Shown here: positions 38,501-53,500 of the stretch, in pieces
Layout: each line of letters starts with the position of its first letter
How positions within the stretch are numbered: the first letter of the stretch is position 1
Assembly: GCF_950023065.1 (NCBI RefSeq)
Contig: NC_088680.1
Coordinates: 71,027,350 to 71,091,349 of the forward strand
Direction of reading: 5' to 3'
Origin: Planococcus citri
Taxonomy: Eukaryota; Arthropoda; Insecta; Hemiptera; Pseudococcidae
DNA: 64,000 nucleotides
Notes under the pieces: generated by a model
Told to the model about the DNA's origin: nothing
The model's input: the letters and a program-made list of their open reading frames with translations, nothing else
Databases searched by the model: none
Program-made: the position numbers and the translations under genes

Positions 38501-41500
38501 CGTCTTCACCAAGAGCCAAATACTTGAGGAAAGCGAGTTGCTAAGGATAATAAAGAGGATTTACAAGCGCTGGTATCAAAAATATGGAATCGAGGGAAAG
38601 AATAAAAATGACAACTTTTACCTCAATACCTGCTATAAACACGGTGACGAGACGTGTCCTTTATATTGTTGCTATGTTTTGTGTGTACGTTTGTATTGTA
38701 TACGTACGTCTACGTACCTCTATACCTATACATGTTACTAAACAGTTGTACGAGTCTCTCTCTCTCTCACACTCGGCTTTAATGATATTTTCAATGTTAT
38801 TACAGAGCAATGAAAAAGAGAGAAACAAGGTTGTTTGCACAAGTTGCGCTGTTGACCAATTTTAATTGCCTCTCTTTGGCTATTTGGTTTATTTTTCAAA
38901 AATGAAATCACCGAAGTGCAAAGTGTTTTCTTTACGAGGGTATTGAGGGTGGTGGTGGCAAAAGAATAGTGGTTCGTCTTCTACGTACAAAACGTAAAGT
39001 TGTAATTTGAAATCATCAATGTGGTGTGAGCTGGGCAAATGGATCAATAATTTTTTTTAAAAGTGACGATTTTTTCAAATTTGCTCGTGTGTTTGGATCT
39101 AAGAAAGGTCGCATGATGAGTGATTCCCTGTCATTTTTTTTTTTTTTCAAATTCTGCATCGAGTCTCGAGCTGAGGACTGAGGTGTTCGATTAAATATTT
39201 TCGAGTAATTCCAAATAATGTACGATGTTGGAAAATGCCAAATGCCCCTCAATTTTTGTTAATTCGTGATAATTCGACCCAAGAGAGTGAATCGAATCGA
39301 ATCGAGTCGAGTCGAGTATTCGAGTATAATTTCATAAAAAAAAGTATACCCTGCTATATGTTATATGTATTTTACGCGATAATTTACCGGTAAAATGAAT
39401 CGGCCTTCTCCGTGAGTAGTGTAACGAGTTATCGAATTATTATCAACCAGATTAGCCGGCATGCCGAGAAATTGCTGCGATCAAGTTGCGGAAATTTGCT
39501 TCTTATTATTACAACGCTGTGTAGCAAGTGTATCTGTGTATTATTGAAATACTAAATCGATCGATTTGATTATATGTACTTATCGTAAAAATGTTTTGTA
39601 GAAATTACTGCTGTAAAGTTCATATCTAATTTGTAATTTTACTAATGTTCTGGATTGGATTTACAATTTTATTGAGGGGTTTTATTCGTATGCGGAGAAT
39701 TCTTGATCGTGGAATATGTCAATTCTTTTCATCTCGAATTGAGTTACCTTAATCTCCTTTTATTTTTTTCAAACATCGCAATTTTTATCTAGATTTCTTC
39801 CTTTTTTTTTATTGGCTTCAATGTTCAAGTCGAAAAACAACAATCTACAAAGGTCAGTCAACAAATAAGTTTCCCTCGTTCAGAAAATTAGGAAGGGAAA
39901 TACCTAGGAACTTGAAATTTTCAGGGAATTTTGATACAACCTTTGAGCACCACTCTGCAAAATTTTATTCGGATCCGTTCAGTAGTTCGTTTATAATGAG
40001 TAGGGCTAGGATTTATATGCAAACGCATATCTGTTTTGGCTATACTAGATACCGCATATCACTGTTTCTTTTGCGATTCATACATTTCTGAGACGAATGG
40101 TGAAATTTTTTAGCGCATATTTCCGCATATTTTGGGTATAAATGCATATATTCGCATATTTTCATCAAAAAATGCTCTTATAGCGCATATTTATCGCATA
40201 TTTTGAGTCGTTAGCGCATATTTTGGAAAAAAATTGCAAAAATTGATTTTAAAAACGCAAAATTAAAAAAAAATGTCGATTTCTCAAATTAAAATTTAAA
40301 AAAAAAATTAAAACCATAGTTTTATTTCTATCTGTGCTCAGAGACAACCGGAAATCGTTTTGGAATGACAAATCTCAAAGAGCATTTGATAATCGGATGT
40401 TATTCCAATGTACCTATAATTCTCCCTTTTGTAAAAAGAAAATGCTATTTTATGAAATAAATCTGAATGCGTGTATTTTTTGTTTATAAACTGCAATTTT
40501 AGCTTCAGATTGAAAATACCTTTATTTTGATATGCAACATGCTGCACTTTTATAGCGCATATATTCGCATATTTTGTCATTTTAGCGCATATATTCGCAT
40601 ATTTTCGTCATTTTTAGCGCATATTTAAAGCGCATATAATTGATTTTTTAGCGCATATAAATCCTAGCCCTAATAATGAGAGTTTTAAGATGTGGTAGGA
40701 GTCTTATAGCGGGTCCGAGGTTCAAGTGGTTCAACGAGGAGTAAAAAAAATTTTAATTTCGAAAAAAATACGTTAATGGATGTTTACAGATGCCTACTGA
40801 TCCTCCATGAAGAAAAAATTGTCCTAATTTGAACAATATGTGAGTGGTGCCAAAAATCCAGTGGTGAGCGCTCGAGCATGATAAGTGATCACTGGGTAGG
40901 TTGCACAACTGGTGTTTCAAAAACGAACTCAACAGCCAAAATTGATGAAATTATACACAATAATCTTGATATCAGTATCAAAAACATCATATGTGAGCAT
41001 GATGCTTCATATTTGACTGCCTAAAAAACATTATTAAACTTTGAAAGTCATTTTCAGTACCGCAAAATTTGAATGTGCTGCGTCACAAACAAAATTTCGC
41101 TGTTCATGTTGCTGCATGTCAAAAGAATAGTCAGAATTTGTGTAAGAATGATGAAAACAAGTTCCTTAACACAATGGTAACCAAAAACAGGCTTGAGTGC
41201 ATCACTATGCCTCGCAAATTTGGCACAATCCCCATCGTGAAATCAATTTAAGTTTCAACTCGGACCCGCTATAAGACTCCTACCACATCTTCAAACTCTC
41301 ATTATAAACGAACTACTGAACGGATCCGAATAAAATTTTGCAGAGTGGTGCTCAAAGGTTGGATCAAGATTCCCTGAAAATTTCAAGTTCCTAGGTATTT
41401 CCCTTCCTAATTTTCTGAACGAGGGAAACTTATTTGTTGACTGACCTTTGTATGTGGAATATTCTCATTTATTTGTCAGTTGATTTTTACTATTTCATTG

Positions 41501-44500
41501 ATACCGCAATAATGAAATCGAGTCGTAGACGAATCAGTACGATCTCATTGCCCAATTAGTGGAAAAATCACCGAGGCAATCGATCAGTAATTTTTATTTG
41601 TTAGATCAATGATTCAGCAGTATCTGACTGAAGAATCAATTGGTAATTTTCATTCATTATGAATTAGTAGGTAATTATCGCGTTCGTTATGTTTATTTAC
41701 TTATTAATCTCGTGTTGCAATTACCGATTCGGTTTAAATTTGAGTAATCAACATTCCTGGTAAAATTTCTCATTTGTAGATACAACGAATTTGCGTTTCA
41801 TTATATTCATTATTATAATACGTATACCTACTTGAAATTATATTATACTTGGCGAGTATCGAAAAGTGAGAAATAGTTCGACGAAGGCAAATTTTGCAGA
41901 ATTTTTGCTCAAATTACGAGATATCTCTTCTACAAATTTACTTTTACTCGTTTTCCCTTGTTGTTGTGTCATTTCAACGAGTTTTTATTAAAATTATTTC
42001 TATTTTTGATAATTTTTCAGTGATTTTTATGCCCTTTTTGTGATTTTTTTCGAATTTTTTGGTACTTACTTGTTGTGAAAATTTTCATTTCATTTTGATC
42101 ATATTATTTCATCAAGTTTTTTTTGTGATATTTAAAAAAATAAAGTACGTATTTTACTAGGTATTTATGTTTTACAAAATTTTAATTGTTGAATGTTTCT
42201 CTACTCGCTATTTTGAAATTTTATCAATTTTTTTGGTAATTTTCAATAATTTTTACGAATATTTTACGATTTTTTGAATAATATTTCTTGTAATTTTTGC
42301 GAACATTTTATTCCATTTTGATACAAATTTACCATTTTTTTTTGTGGTTTTCAATAAAAAAATGTAATCTATGTTTTTGGTCATTTTTTGATCATTTTTT
42401 GTTTTCGTTTCAACTTTCTGCTATTTCAACAAATTTCCAAGCAATTTTGACTCTTCGCTCAATTTTTTTTTTTTTTTTTTTTGATATTTTGCAGAAGTGA
42501 TTTTTTTGCATTTTTTAATGAATTTGACCAGATTTTCTTAATTTTTCGCCAATTTATGGTATTTAATTTGCAATACTCGATGTGGAAATCCAGTTTTGAG
42601 AATTATTTTGATGATTTAATTATGCAATTTTTTCTCGAAATTCGATTCAGTTTTAATGATGAATCATTACTTGATATTCGGGATCATTTTCCATAATTTT
42701 GGCCCTTTTTTGCAGAATTTTTTGCTTCAATTTTGAAATATTTTTCAAGTTTAAATCTTTTTCCAAGTTATTTTAACAACGTCAGTGTCGATGTTTGAAG
42801 CAATTTTGGTCAGTTTCAGCAAAATTTCATTCAATTTTTGACTTTTGAATAATATTTCTTGTAATTTTTGCAAACATTTTATTCCATTTTGATATTACAA
42901 ATTTACCATTTTTTTTGTGGTTTTCAATAAAAAATTTAATCTATGTTTTTGGTCATTTTTTGATCATTTTTTGTTTTTGTTTCAACTTTCTGCTATTTCA
43001 ACAAATTTCCAAGCAATTTTGGCCCTTTGCTCAATTTTTTTTTTTTTTTTTGATTTTTTGCTGACTTTTTTTTATAATTTTTGATTTCTTTGATTTTTTT
43101 GCATTTTTAAATGAATTTGACCGGATTTTCTCAATTTTTCACCAATTTATGGTATTTAATTTGCAATACTTGATGTGGAAATCCAGTTTTGAGAATTATT
43201 TTGATGATTTAATTATGCAATTTTTTCTCGAAATTCGATTCAGTTTTAATGATGAATCATTACTTGATATTCGTGATCATTTTCCATAATTTTGGCCCTT
43301 TTTTGCAGAATTTTTTGCTTCAATTTTGAAATATTTTTCAAGTTAAAATCTTTTTCCAAGTTATTTTAACAACGTCAGTCGATGTTTGAAGCAATTTTGG
43401 TCAGTTTCAGCAAAATTTCGTTCAATTTTTGACAATTTTCAATATTTTTTATGCTAATTTTTTATGTAAATTTTGCAAAACTTTATTTAATTTCGCTGGT
43501 ACATATTTGATCAACTTTTTAGTTTAAAAAAAAAACACATACATATTTCGAGTATTTTTGGCAAGATTTGGCTCGAATTTCTTTGATCAGTTTAAACTTG
43601 TCCTCAAGAGACATTTTCTTCAACTTTTTTAGCGATTTTTTTCGAACGATCAATTTTGTTTCTCTAACAATGTGTTATTAAATTTTGATGAAATTTGGTC
43701 AATTTTTGATCATTTTTAATGATTTGGGTAACTTGAAAGATTTTGCTTCGATTTCAAGATGTTTGATTTTTTTCCTTCAAATTTTAGTATTTTTCGATTG
43801 TTTAACTGGGTTTTGTGTAATTTTTTTTGCAAAATTTCGCTTGGATTTTTTTTGAAATGAAAGTTAACTAATACGATGCGGTTGGTTTAGTTGGTAAATC
43901 TTTTCATTTTTACGATGCAAACTTTTCGACTCTTTCGTTTTTTCTCAAGCTTCAAGTATACTACCTATCTTAGTTAATTTGAAATTCATTACGGAATTTG
44001 ACGAATATCTAGGAAGATGTACATAATATTTTGATGGATCGTGCGTTAAGATTGATGCGTGTACATTTACTCGTAATTTATTCGCGTTTTTATGGTTACA
44101 CGAAACACTGCAAGGTCAAGTTTGTTGATTTTTACGTCGAAGTTTGGTTTTTGAAATTTAAGAATATACTTATAACCGACGACGAGCGATGAGTAAATAT
44201 ATAAACGAAGAAATGGTTACGAAGTACGCGAGTATGTCTCGATCGCGCTGCTTTGAAAACATGCGGTGATTTTCGAATATTGTGTGGATTGCTTACGACA
44301 TATACTCGTCGTATTGTTTATTTGGAATGGGTTTCTTCCTCTATGCTCAACTCTCGAATATTTTGTAATTTTGGTCGCGGTGACATTGATCTTTTGCGTG
44401 ATGAAAATTTGTGCAGTTATCTACGTAGATATAGGCAAATTGACGGGAAGATGAAACGTCGGAAGAATCGTGAGTCGAGTGTGCAGCTTCGTGTGTGTGT

Positions 44501-47500
44501 GTATTTTTTTTTTGTATTCGTAATCATCGGCCTCATCGGGCATGAGGAAGAAGGATCAAACGACGAAAAGTATTGGTTACAATGTCGCTGCGAAGAAGTC
44601 CGATTACGAGTTATTCCTTGTTTGGTTTACAACTCAAGGTAGATGTTCATTTCACACAGTACAAGGCACTGATTGGCTGAATCGCAGATTAATGATAATC
44701 GAGTCTGTCAAAGTGTGATCTTATATGATTGTGCTTTCGAGGTACAAATACGTATATCTTGTAACGAACTCGCGAGTATTTCCGTCGATGGTGATTTGAC
44801 ATATATTTCGTGATCAAATTGACTGATGAGTGAAAAGATGGAATTGATGTTTTGTTCGTCCGAAAACGCATGTAATTGCTTATTGAGTATACAAATGAAC
44901 GAATGGCAGTGTTGTAATCGGAACAGATGATTAAATTTAGGAATATTCTTAGCTGTATTTTATGTATAGTTAGAAATACTTCTGCTGCACTTTTTTTTTG
45001 ATCAGGGGGAAAATACAATTGATTCAGACACCATTCCATAAGGTGGTGAAAATTCCACACGAATAAGTTTGTTCGAGTGTCTGAAACTGGAAACATTTAA
45101 TAATATCGCCTCAATTTTTCCTCATTTTTCATCAGTGTATTTTTTTTGTCGACTGTCGAGGATGTGAAATCGATGCTCAAGATGATAATGAGAATATCTC
45201 ACTTCGAGGAAATTTTTTTTTCAATTTTCGCAGAAAAATCACAAAAAAAAAGGACGTGCGCTAATTATAATGATGATGACTCGACGATAAATTGGCCTCC
45301 GCCAAAATGATACCTATATTCGTGGTTGACGTCATCGAACCCGCCCAAGGGTATAACTGGTACCAGTGTAAATGTAATACTCGTTTTTTCCTTCCTCTTT
45401 CACATTATACAAAAATACTTGAATTACGTAAAATATTATTCGGTGTATTCGTAACGAGACGACAATTTGAATTTTTTTTTCAAATGGGGAAAAACGATCA
45501 TTTTTTACAAGTTGTTAGGGTCTGGTCGCCCCCTCTACTGTTTTTAGATCGACGCGGATGCGGAATTCGCGAGATAAAGCAACCAACGTTTATTAAAAAT
45601 TGTGTATTTTTAACCGGATATGTCGATAATAACGATATTGCAGGTTATCGAATTGTGAGATTCTTTTGTTTTTAGCTTCGACGAGGTTTTGTTTAATAAT
45701 TTGTGTTTTTTTTTTGTTTGATTACAGATGAATGTTCGTGTCACTACGATGGATGCCGAGCTGGAGTTTGCCATACAGCAAACTACCACCGGCAAACAAC
45801 TCTTCGATCAAGTTGTCAAGACTATTGGTTTACGTGAAGTCTGGTTTTTTGGACTGCAATACACCGATAGCAAAGGAGATCTTACATGGATCAAATTATA
45901 CAAAAAAGTAAGTTGTTTTGAAATTTCAGGGTGTCTACAGCACGAAAAAAGTACGAATTTACGAAAAAAGCACGAAATTTGAAAATGGCCCAAAAAAGTA
46001 CGAAAAAATGCTCAAAATGTACGAAATTTACGAAATTTGTACGAAATTTTGAAAGGATTTAAATGTTAATTTGCCGACAAAATTACCATAATGTATCCTC
46101 AAAATTTTTATTTTTTTCAAAAGCTTTTGCCCTCGCTTCGCTCGGGCTAAATTATTGTTTTCTGTATTATTTTCTCAAATTATTCATTGTGTTTGGAAAG
46201 TAGTTAGTTTTAAACACACTTATAAAATGTCATTGGTGAAAAAACTGGATTTTTCACATTAAAATTACTACTGTTTCGCTTCTTGAAACTACAAATTTAG
46301 AAAATCTTTTGCCCTTGGTGCTTTTCCCCCTCTTACAATTTCAAAAAACCATTGATAAAATTGAAAAAAATTGAGATTGGAATAAACAGAATTTTTTACA
46401 TTAAAATTGATATTGTTCTGCTTTTCGAACTACAATTTTCTAAAGTTTTTGCCCTCGCTTAGCTTGGGATTGTTTTCTTTTCTTTTCCAAAATTGAAATT
46501 CTTTTTAAAGAAATTGTCAACAAAGTATTCAATTTTTAAAGTTTCAAAGTAAAAAATGAAATTCTTGCATACCTACTTCCCAAAATACAATTTTTCAATA
46601 GTTTTCGCCTTCACTTGGACCTGTTCTCTGACTTTTTTTCTTATCAAAATTAACATCCTAAAAACATCTTTCCAATTCTAAAATTTTATAATCCAAAAAA
46701 CGAACTCCTCGCATTAAAAAACATTTTTTTAATAGTTCTCTCGAAATACAATTTTTCCAAAGTTTTTGTCCTCGCCTTGCTCGGGCCTTTCCTCTTTTTT
46801 TTTTTTCAAAGTCTCATTTTCAAGTCTTTTGAAATCAAAATTTCAAAAACTTTCGCCCTTGCTTCGCTCGGGCCAATTTTTTTCTTCTTTTAAAATTGGA
46901 GAAAAATCACTTTGGGCCCCCAAAAATTCAAAACAGAAAATGAACATTTTTGTAAGTCTTATTAAATATGATATCAATCAGCGAAATGGGCAGTTTTTCC
47001 GTAGTTCTGTTGACAAATTTTCAGTCAAACCCCCTCCCCCCCCCCCCTCAAAAAAACTATAGGCCAAATTATATGTATTCGTAACGGGGTCGCATCGGCT
47101 CTCCACGTCCCAGACCACACCGCTCAGAACGTTAAAATTTTGATTTTTGTAGCCGAAATGACATGATACACCCCCTCCCTCCAATGTACCTACAAAGTAA
47201 GTACAGTGGTGTGAAAATTATTAGACTAGCGCAACTACATAAACTGATTTTTGCAGTTTTATCGGGGAAATATCAAATAAACTCATTTTGAATTTTTTAT
47301 ACCATATCATTGACCACAAGGAACACTTTTTTTTGGTTTGGAAGCATTCATTTACTTTATAAAAAAATTTTCGAGTTGTGAAATGAAATTTCACCATTTA
47401 GGAGAAAATCAGTTTTTCAGTAATAAATAATTATAAATTTGTAAATCTGGAAGTAATTAAACACGGATTCCGATGAAATGGACATCTATGGACCTCAGCC

Positions 47501-50500
47501 GATGTTGATTGGCCATTGGTTTTCAAAATGAAGCAGTATTTTCGAAATGCGCCATTTTTCATACTGAAATTTGGAGTTACAGAAAAGTGAAAAAAACACG
47601 TTTTTCTATTGCTGATTTCTCAATTTCAACCAAAATTCAATAAATGGGACACCAAAATGACCGGAATTTAGTTGCGGATCTCTTCCCGTTGACAGAATTC
47701 TGCTATCTTATTTTGTTCTCGCGAAATTCGCAAAAGAATCTTGAAAAATGAGATTTTACAAATGCACAAAAAATGACGTTTTTCAAGCTACTTCTGCTCG
47801 TGGAAGGAAAACGCAAATACCAATCGTTTCGCTCTAACCGCCATTCGATTCCTCATAAAATTTACATTCAGAATGAACTCCAGAAAAAAATTTTAAAAAA
47901 TCTATTGCGATAATTTGAGAGGTTTTAGTGATTTCTTTTTTCACAAAATCGCTCATGCAGCAAAAATCGCATATAAGGCGATCTTGAGAAAAAAGAAATT
48001 ATTAAAACCTCTCAAATTATCGCAATAGATTTTTTTAAATTTTTTTCTGGAGTTGATTCTGAATGTAAATTTTATGAGGAATCGAATGGCGGTTAGAGCG
48101 AAACGATTGGTATTTGCGTTTTCCTTCCACGAGCAGAAGTAGCTTGAAAAACGTCATTTTTTGTGCATTTGTAAAATCTCATTTTTCAAGATTCTTTTGC
48201 GAATTTCGCGAGAACAAAATAAGATAGCAGAATTCTGTCAACGGGAAGAGATCCGCAACTAAATTCCGGTCATTTTGGTGTCCCATTTATTGAATTTTGG
48301 TTGAAATTGAGAAATCAGCAATAGAAAAACGTGTTTTTTTCACTTTTCTGTAACTCCAAATTTCAGTATGAAAAATGGCGCATTTCGAAAATACTGCTTC
48401 ATTTTGAAAACCAATGGCCAATCAACATCGGCTGAGGTCCATAGATGTCCATTTCATCGGAATCCGTGTTTAATTACTTCCAGATTTACAAATTTATAAT
48501 TATTTATTACTGAAAAACTGATTTTCTCCTAAATGGTGAAATTTCATTTCACAACTCGAAAATTTTTTTATAAAGTAAATGAATGCTTCCAAACCAAAAA
48601 AAAGTGTTCCTTGTGGTCAATGATATGGTATAAAAAATTCAAAATGAGTTTATTTGATATTTCCCCGATAAAACTGCAAAAATCAGTTTATGTAGTTGCG
48701 CTAGTCTAATAATTTTCACACCACTGTATAACTATTAAAAATGTAGTCTACGAAAAAAATACGAAAAAAGTACGAAAAAGGTACGAAATTTTGTTTTTTG
48801 GATTTAGTAGACACCTTGAATTTGGGTGATATGAATTATGATGGAAAAGGTGACAAATTGAGGAGTATCTTGGCTACCTTGTGCTGTCCACATTGAGATT
48901 TTTGATTGTGAGTTGTATTGTTATGATCAGACACATATTCCTCTTAGCAAGCCTGTGGGTGGTTTGAAGCAGTTTTTTCTTGTTCCCTCTCAGATTATCT
49001 TTATAGGTCATTATAGATAATTCAACGTGTCCATTGCACTGATTCCCTCTGATAGGTTGTGTATCCATTCAACCTAATGGCAGAATAATTTTTGAACTGT
49101 ACAAACCTGAATCGAAAAAACAAGCAAAATATATGTATCACCAGTCAAAATTTCAGGTGACATAGTGTATTTTTCGTTTCTTGGTGAATTTTTGAAAATC
49201 AAAGGGGTCAATAATGATGAGATGATCTAAATTTCAACGAATTGATTTCTTTCTTTCTTTTCAGACTTTTTTCTCAATCCACTGTTGGATGAAGGCCTCC
49301 CCAACTTCCTTCCACAAGCTCTGGTCCTGGGCTGTATTCCACAATTCTTCATCACATGTCCGTATCTCATCTTCCCATCTCCGTTTTGGTTTTCCGGTTG
49401 CCCATTTTCTATCTGGCTTCCACTGAATAGTCTTTCCCACACATTGCTGATCCCCGCTTCTGGCAACATGACCAGACCAGCGCCATCCACTTCTCGGCTC
49501 GGCCATCTCCATAATGTTTGTCTCATAGTGTTATCCCCAGCATTGACCGCACAATAATTGTATCTTCCATCTTCTTTGTCAATGCCCATGTCTTACTAGC
49601 ATATGAGGCCACTGGGATACATGCATTGATTGGCTACCTTTCTTCTCAGACACATTGGTGTTGACTTCTCACTAATTATTCCTTGTAGTCTCGAATACGC
49701 GGCCCATGATGCCTTTATTCTCCTAAATACATATTCCTCTGTTGAAATCGCTATTCATTGTCATGTCTTGGCCCAAGTACACAAATCCATCAACCATCTC
49801 AATTTCATCACCCTCCATCTGGGCGCATTTTTTTTCAGCTACAAACCCATTGCACATAGTTTTGGTCTTCCCTTTATTAATTTCAGTCCCACTTTTAGAC
49901 ATGCATCTCACACCTTGTCCAGCATTCCCCGAAGTTTGTCCATATCCAGTGCTATCAGCGCAAGCCATTCTTTCTGCACTGTAGCACTCCCTATTGAACT
50001 TTAATGCTCAACTAAAAGATAGGTAACAGAGGGGGGCCATCCTCTCTTACCTACCTTTTAGTCAAGTATTCAAGTCCAATAGGGAGCGCTACAGTGCAGA
50101 AAGAACGGTTTACACAAGGTGTGATCTCAGAGTTGGAGATACAAGGTTTTGCAACAAAGGCGACAATATAGCAAATGGGTCAATTTTTCTCCAGAGATCT
50201 CCAGTCCTCCCTCTCCCCATAATATATCTCTGATGCTGTTGTAGAATGTGACTGAACAATTTAGGTGAAAGAGCATCTACCTGTCTTACAAGGCTTTTGA
50301 CGTATTGTGGGTTGTATTGAAATACGGTGCACAATTCGAAATAAAAAATGTATTCGAACATATTTACACTAATACAAAATGTACAATAAAATAAAACGAA
50401 ATAAAATCGCCATAATGCGAACGGAAAACGTAAAACGGTAGTAATACTCGAATAGAAACGCGGACATTCGAATAGAAAATCTAAAACTCATCGGAGATGT

Positions 50501-53500
50501 TTGTTGACTTTACACATACAATGTATCGCGATAATACGAAGAATTACGCGTATTTACGATGAAATAAATAATTAAAAATAATGACTCGAATTTTACATTA
50601 TTTTCAACACTTTCCCTAATTCGAGAATTATCGAGTAATAAGCTAAATTCTAAAACTACTCAAAAATCTAACATGATGAACGATAATCATGTTTTCTCGA
50701 ATTCGGTCGATGTTAAAGATGCTTCGATAGCGGCGATGAACTCGGATAAGTAACTCGATCAGCTACCTGGATCCACAAATCGCCGCGTCAGCATATTCGA
50801 ATAGGTACACCAGATGTTGAGTGAATCGAACTCAAACATCCGGCGAGCTGGAACACTAGAGCTGTCTGCGAATACGTAATGTAGACAGCTGACGTTTTCG
50901 GTGGTAGGATTTTCCAGAGAGATATCGACGTGTCTCTGGCGACGTAACAGCAGCTCGTTTGCTGCTGATCGATGATCGAATACAAATATCAGACTTATCG
51001 ATGTCTGATCGCTTTCCCGGAGATCTTGAACGTAAATCCGGCGCATTGTTAGCGGCTATGGAACGGATCGCGGTGTCCATAGGGTCTTTTGAATTTGAAC
51101 GAGGTTGGCTTCGAACTGCTTCCGCGTACGATTTCGTTGAAGCTTCTATTTCAGCCGTGAAAATCTCAATCTCAACGCAATTAGCGTGATTGTTGACGTC
51201 TTGAGATTTCAAACGATTTTTATCGCGTAAATTTCTCCATCTAGACAGAAGCTCGGTTTCTTCTAGATCATCGTTGAGAATATCGTTAGCATCATCGAAT
51301 TCGTCATTCTCGAGCAAAGAACTATTCGATGATTTCGGTGAGCTTTTTGGCGAACTTTTCGGAGTCGATTTGGTCGAAGATTTCGGCGTAACAAGCGATG
51401 ACTTCGACGTAGAAGGTGCACTTTTCTTCTCATCGCTTATTTCGGTATCGGTATCGTTATCAATCGGATCTAACAAATCTCGAGTGATCGGAATGGTAAC
51501 TCGTTGGTCGCAATCTCGAAGTTTCTCGTAGAAAGTGACATCTTTCGAAATAACAATGTCACGTTTCTCTGGAACGTAAACTCGATATTGCTCATCACCA
51601 TAGTATCCGACGAGGTAACCTTCGAGAACCTTCTTATCCAGATTTTGACGTGACTGGATCGTAACGTTAACGTAACATTTCGAACTAACAATTCGAAGAT
51701 GTTTTATTCGCGGTGGTATACCAAACCACATCTCGTAAGGAGTCGAACCGTTGATCGTTGATTTGCCTACTCTATTCAGCAAATATGTAGCGGTGGTAAC
51801 AAGTTCAGCCCAGATTTCGATCGGATACGTAATCTCTGGATTCGAATATTTCAATGTTCGCGCCAACTCGACAATCGCACTGCTACCGCGTTCAACAGCT
51901 GCGTGTGGCGTAAAATGATGACGAACATCGAACTCTCGTAATACTGAACGAACCGCTTTGTTATCGAACTCACCTTGGCGGCTAGACTGGAATTCTAACA
52001 CTCGATGACCAAGGGTGCGAGCTTTGAATAGTACCTCTCGAACGCAACGAGATACTACTGCGGCGGTTTTCTCCTTCTCGACGAACGTATGATGATAATT
52101 CGAATAATCATCTTTGATAACGATGAGATATTTGCGACCACCAAAGGAACAATCGAATGGCCCGCAAATATCACCAGAAAGCAGCTCACCAACTGCTCTG
52201 GTCGAAGAACGTTGTTCGAACGTTTCACGATGCACTTTCTCGAACTGACAGGGATTGCTCGAATTGGTTTTAGTTTCCTGTGATCGTTTCTTCAGGCCCA
52301 ATTCTGCAAGTTTAGCTCGAACGTGATTTTTATCGATATGGCCCCATCGTTCGTGATAAAGTTGCACAATTTCGCTGCTCTCAACAGCATTCACCTGCGG
52401 TTCTGGCAAAATGGTCTCGAACGACGCTTTGAAAAGAGAACCATTTTTCGATCTCGTACCGGTGAACATGACGCGATTTTCTGCCTCGAATTTGCAGAAC
52501 GTAGGATTCGAATAAAATCTGCTCTCTGGCTTTTTATCGTGAGCCGCGACGACTGAGAACAAATTCTTCGAAATACCAGGAACGTGCCATACATCAGTCA
52601 AATCGAACTTGACAAGTTGACCATTTACGAAGCTAGCAACTTCGATCGATCCATGACCAACTGCTGTGACGCGACTGCCAGCAGCTTTGACGTAATTTGG
52701 TTTTGAAAATGGTTCGTATGTGTGAAACCATTCTCGATTCGACGTAATGTGCTTCGTAGCACCGTTATCAATCCACCAAGATTGATCTGACGAAGATGTA
52801 ACGAGATTCAGTTGCTCACAATCGGCGAGTAGAGCGCTTTTAGGTTCTGAATCGATATCGTTGAGTTTTGGCGAACAACCAGAAACATTTACTTGAGGCG
52901 AACAACCTGAAGTATCGTTAGCTCGAGCAGGAAAGGGTGGTTTACCGTCGTTGATCCACTGTGAGCACTTTTTCAGCCAGTGCCCTTTCCCAGAACAGTA
53001 TTTACACACTTGAGCGTTTCTCTGATGATTTCGAACGGATTGATCACCAGACGTTTTCGCGACGACATTCGAACCACTCTTCTGACCAGATTTAACGAAC
53101 ATAGCTTCGGATGACGATGACGACGTTGAACTATGTACTGGTGCGACGTTACGCTCGTGCGTGATAAGCGAATCGGACAAATTACTTAGTGACTTATCAG
53201 CTTGAGCATTGAGAAGAAGGTAGCTCGATTTAAAAGCTTCGAAACGACTTGGAAGAATGTGTAATACTTTCGAAACGAATAAAATTTCTAACAGCTTATC
53301 AACTGTCTCGATTTTACGATTTTCCAGACCAGCTCGAAATTCTCGGTGTTGATTTTTAATTCGAGCAACAACAGAGGGCGCATCTTCGTAATCATTCCAC
53401 TCGGTACTAAAGAAATTCAGGCATTCGCGGAATATTTGGTCTTCTGCCTTGTCATCGAATTCCTTCGTAAGCACTTGCCATGCTTCGCGTGCAGATAGTC

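Noticed and set aside
38481..38741. 86-codon ORF following a CAG
   Set aside because: Looked like an exon at first, but the sequence matches no family I know and has no downstream partner exon.
44253..44642. 129-codon + strand ORF in moesin intron 1
   Set aside because: No recognisable domain, no splice signals at useful places, overlapping ORFs in other frames of similar length; chance ORF.
45292..45675. 127-codon + strand ORF just upstream of the moesin FERM exon
   Set aside because: No domain and no homology I recognise; it ends inside the intron before the acceptor and is not in frame with the exon.
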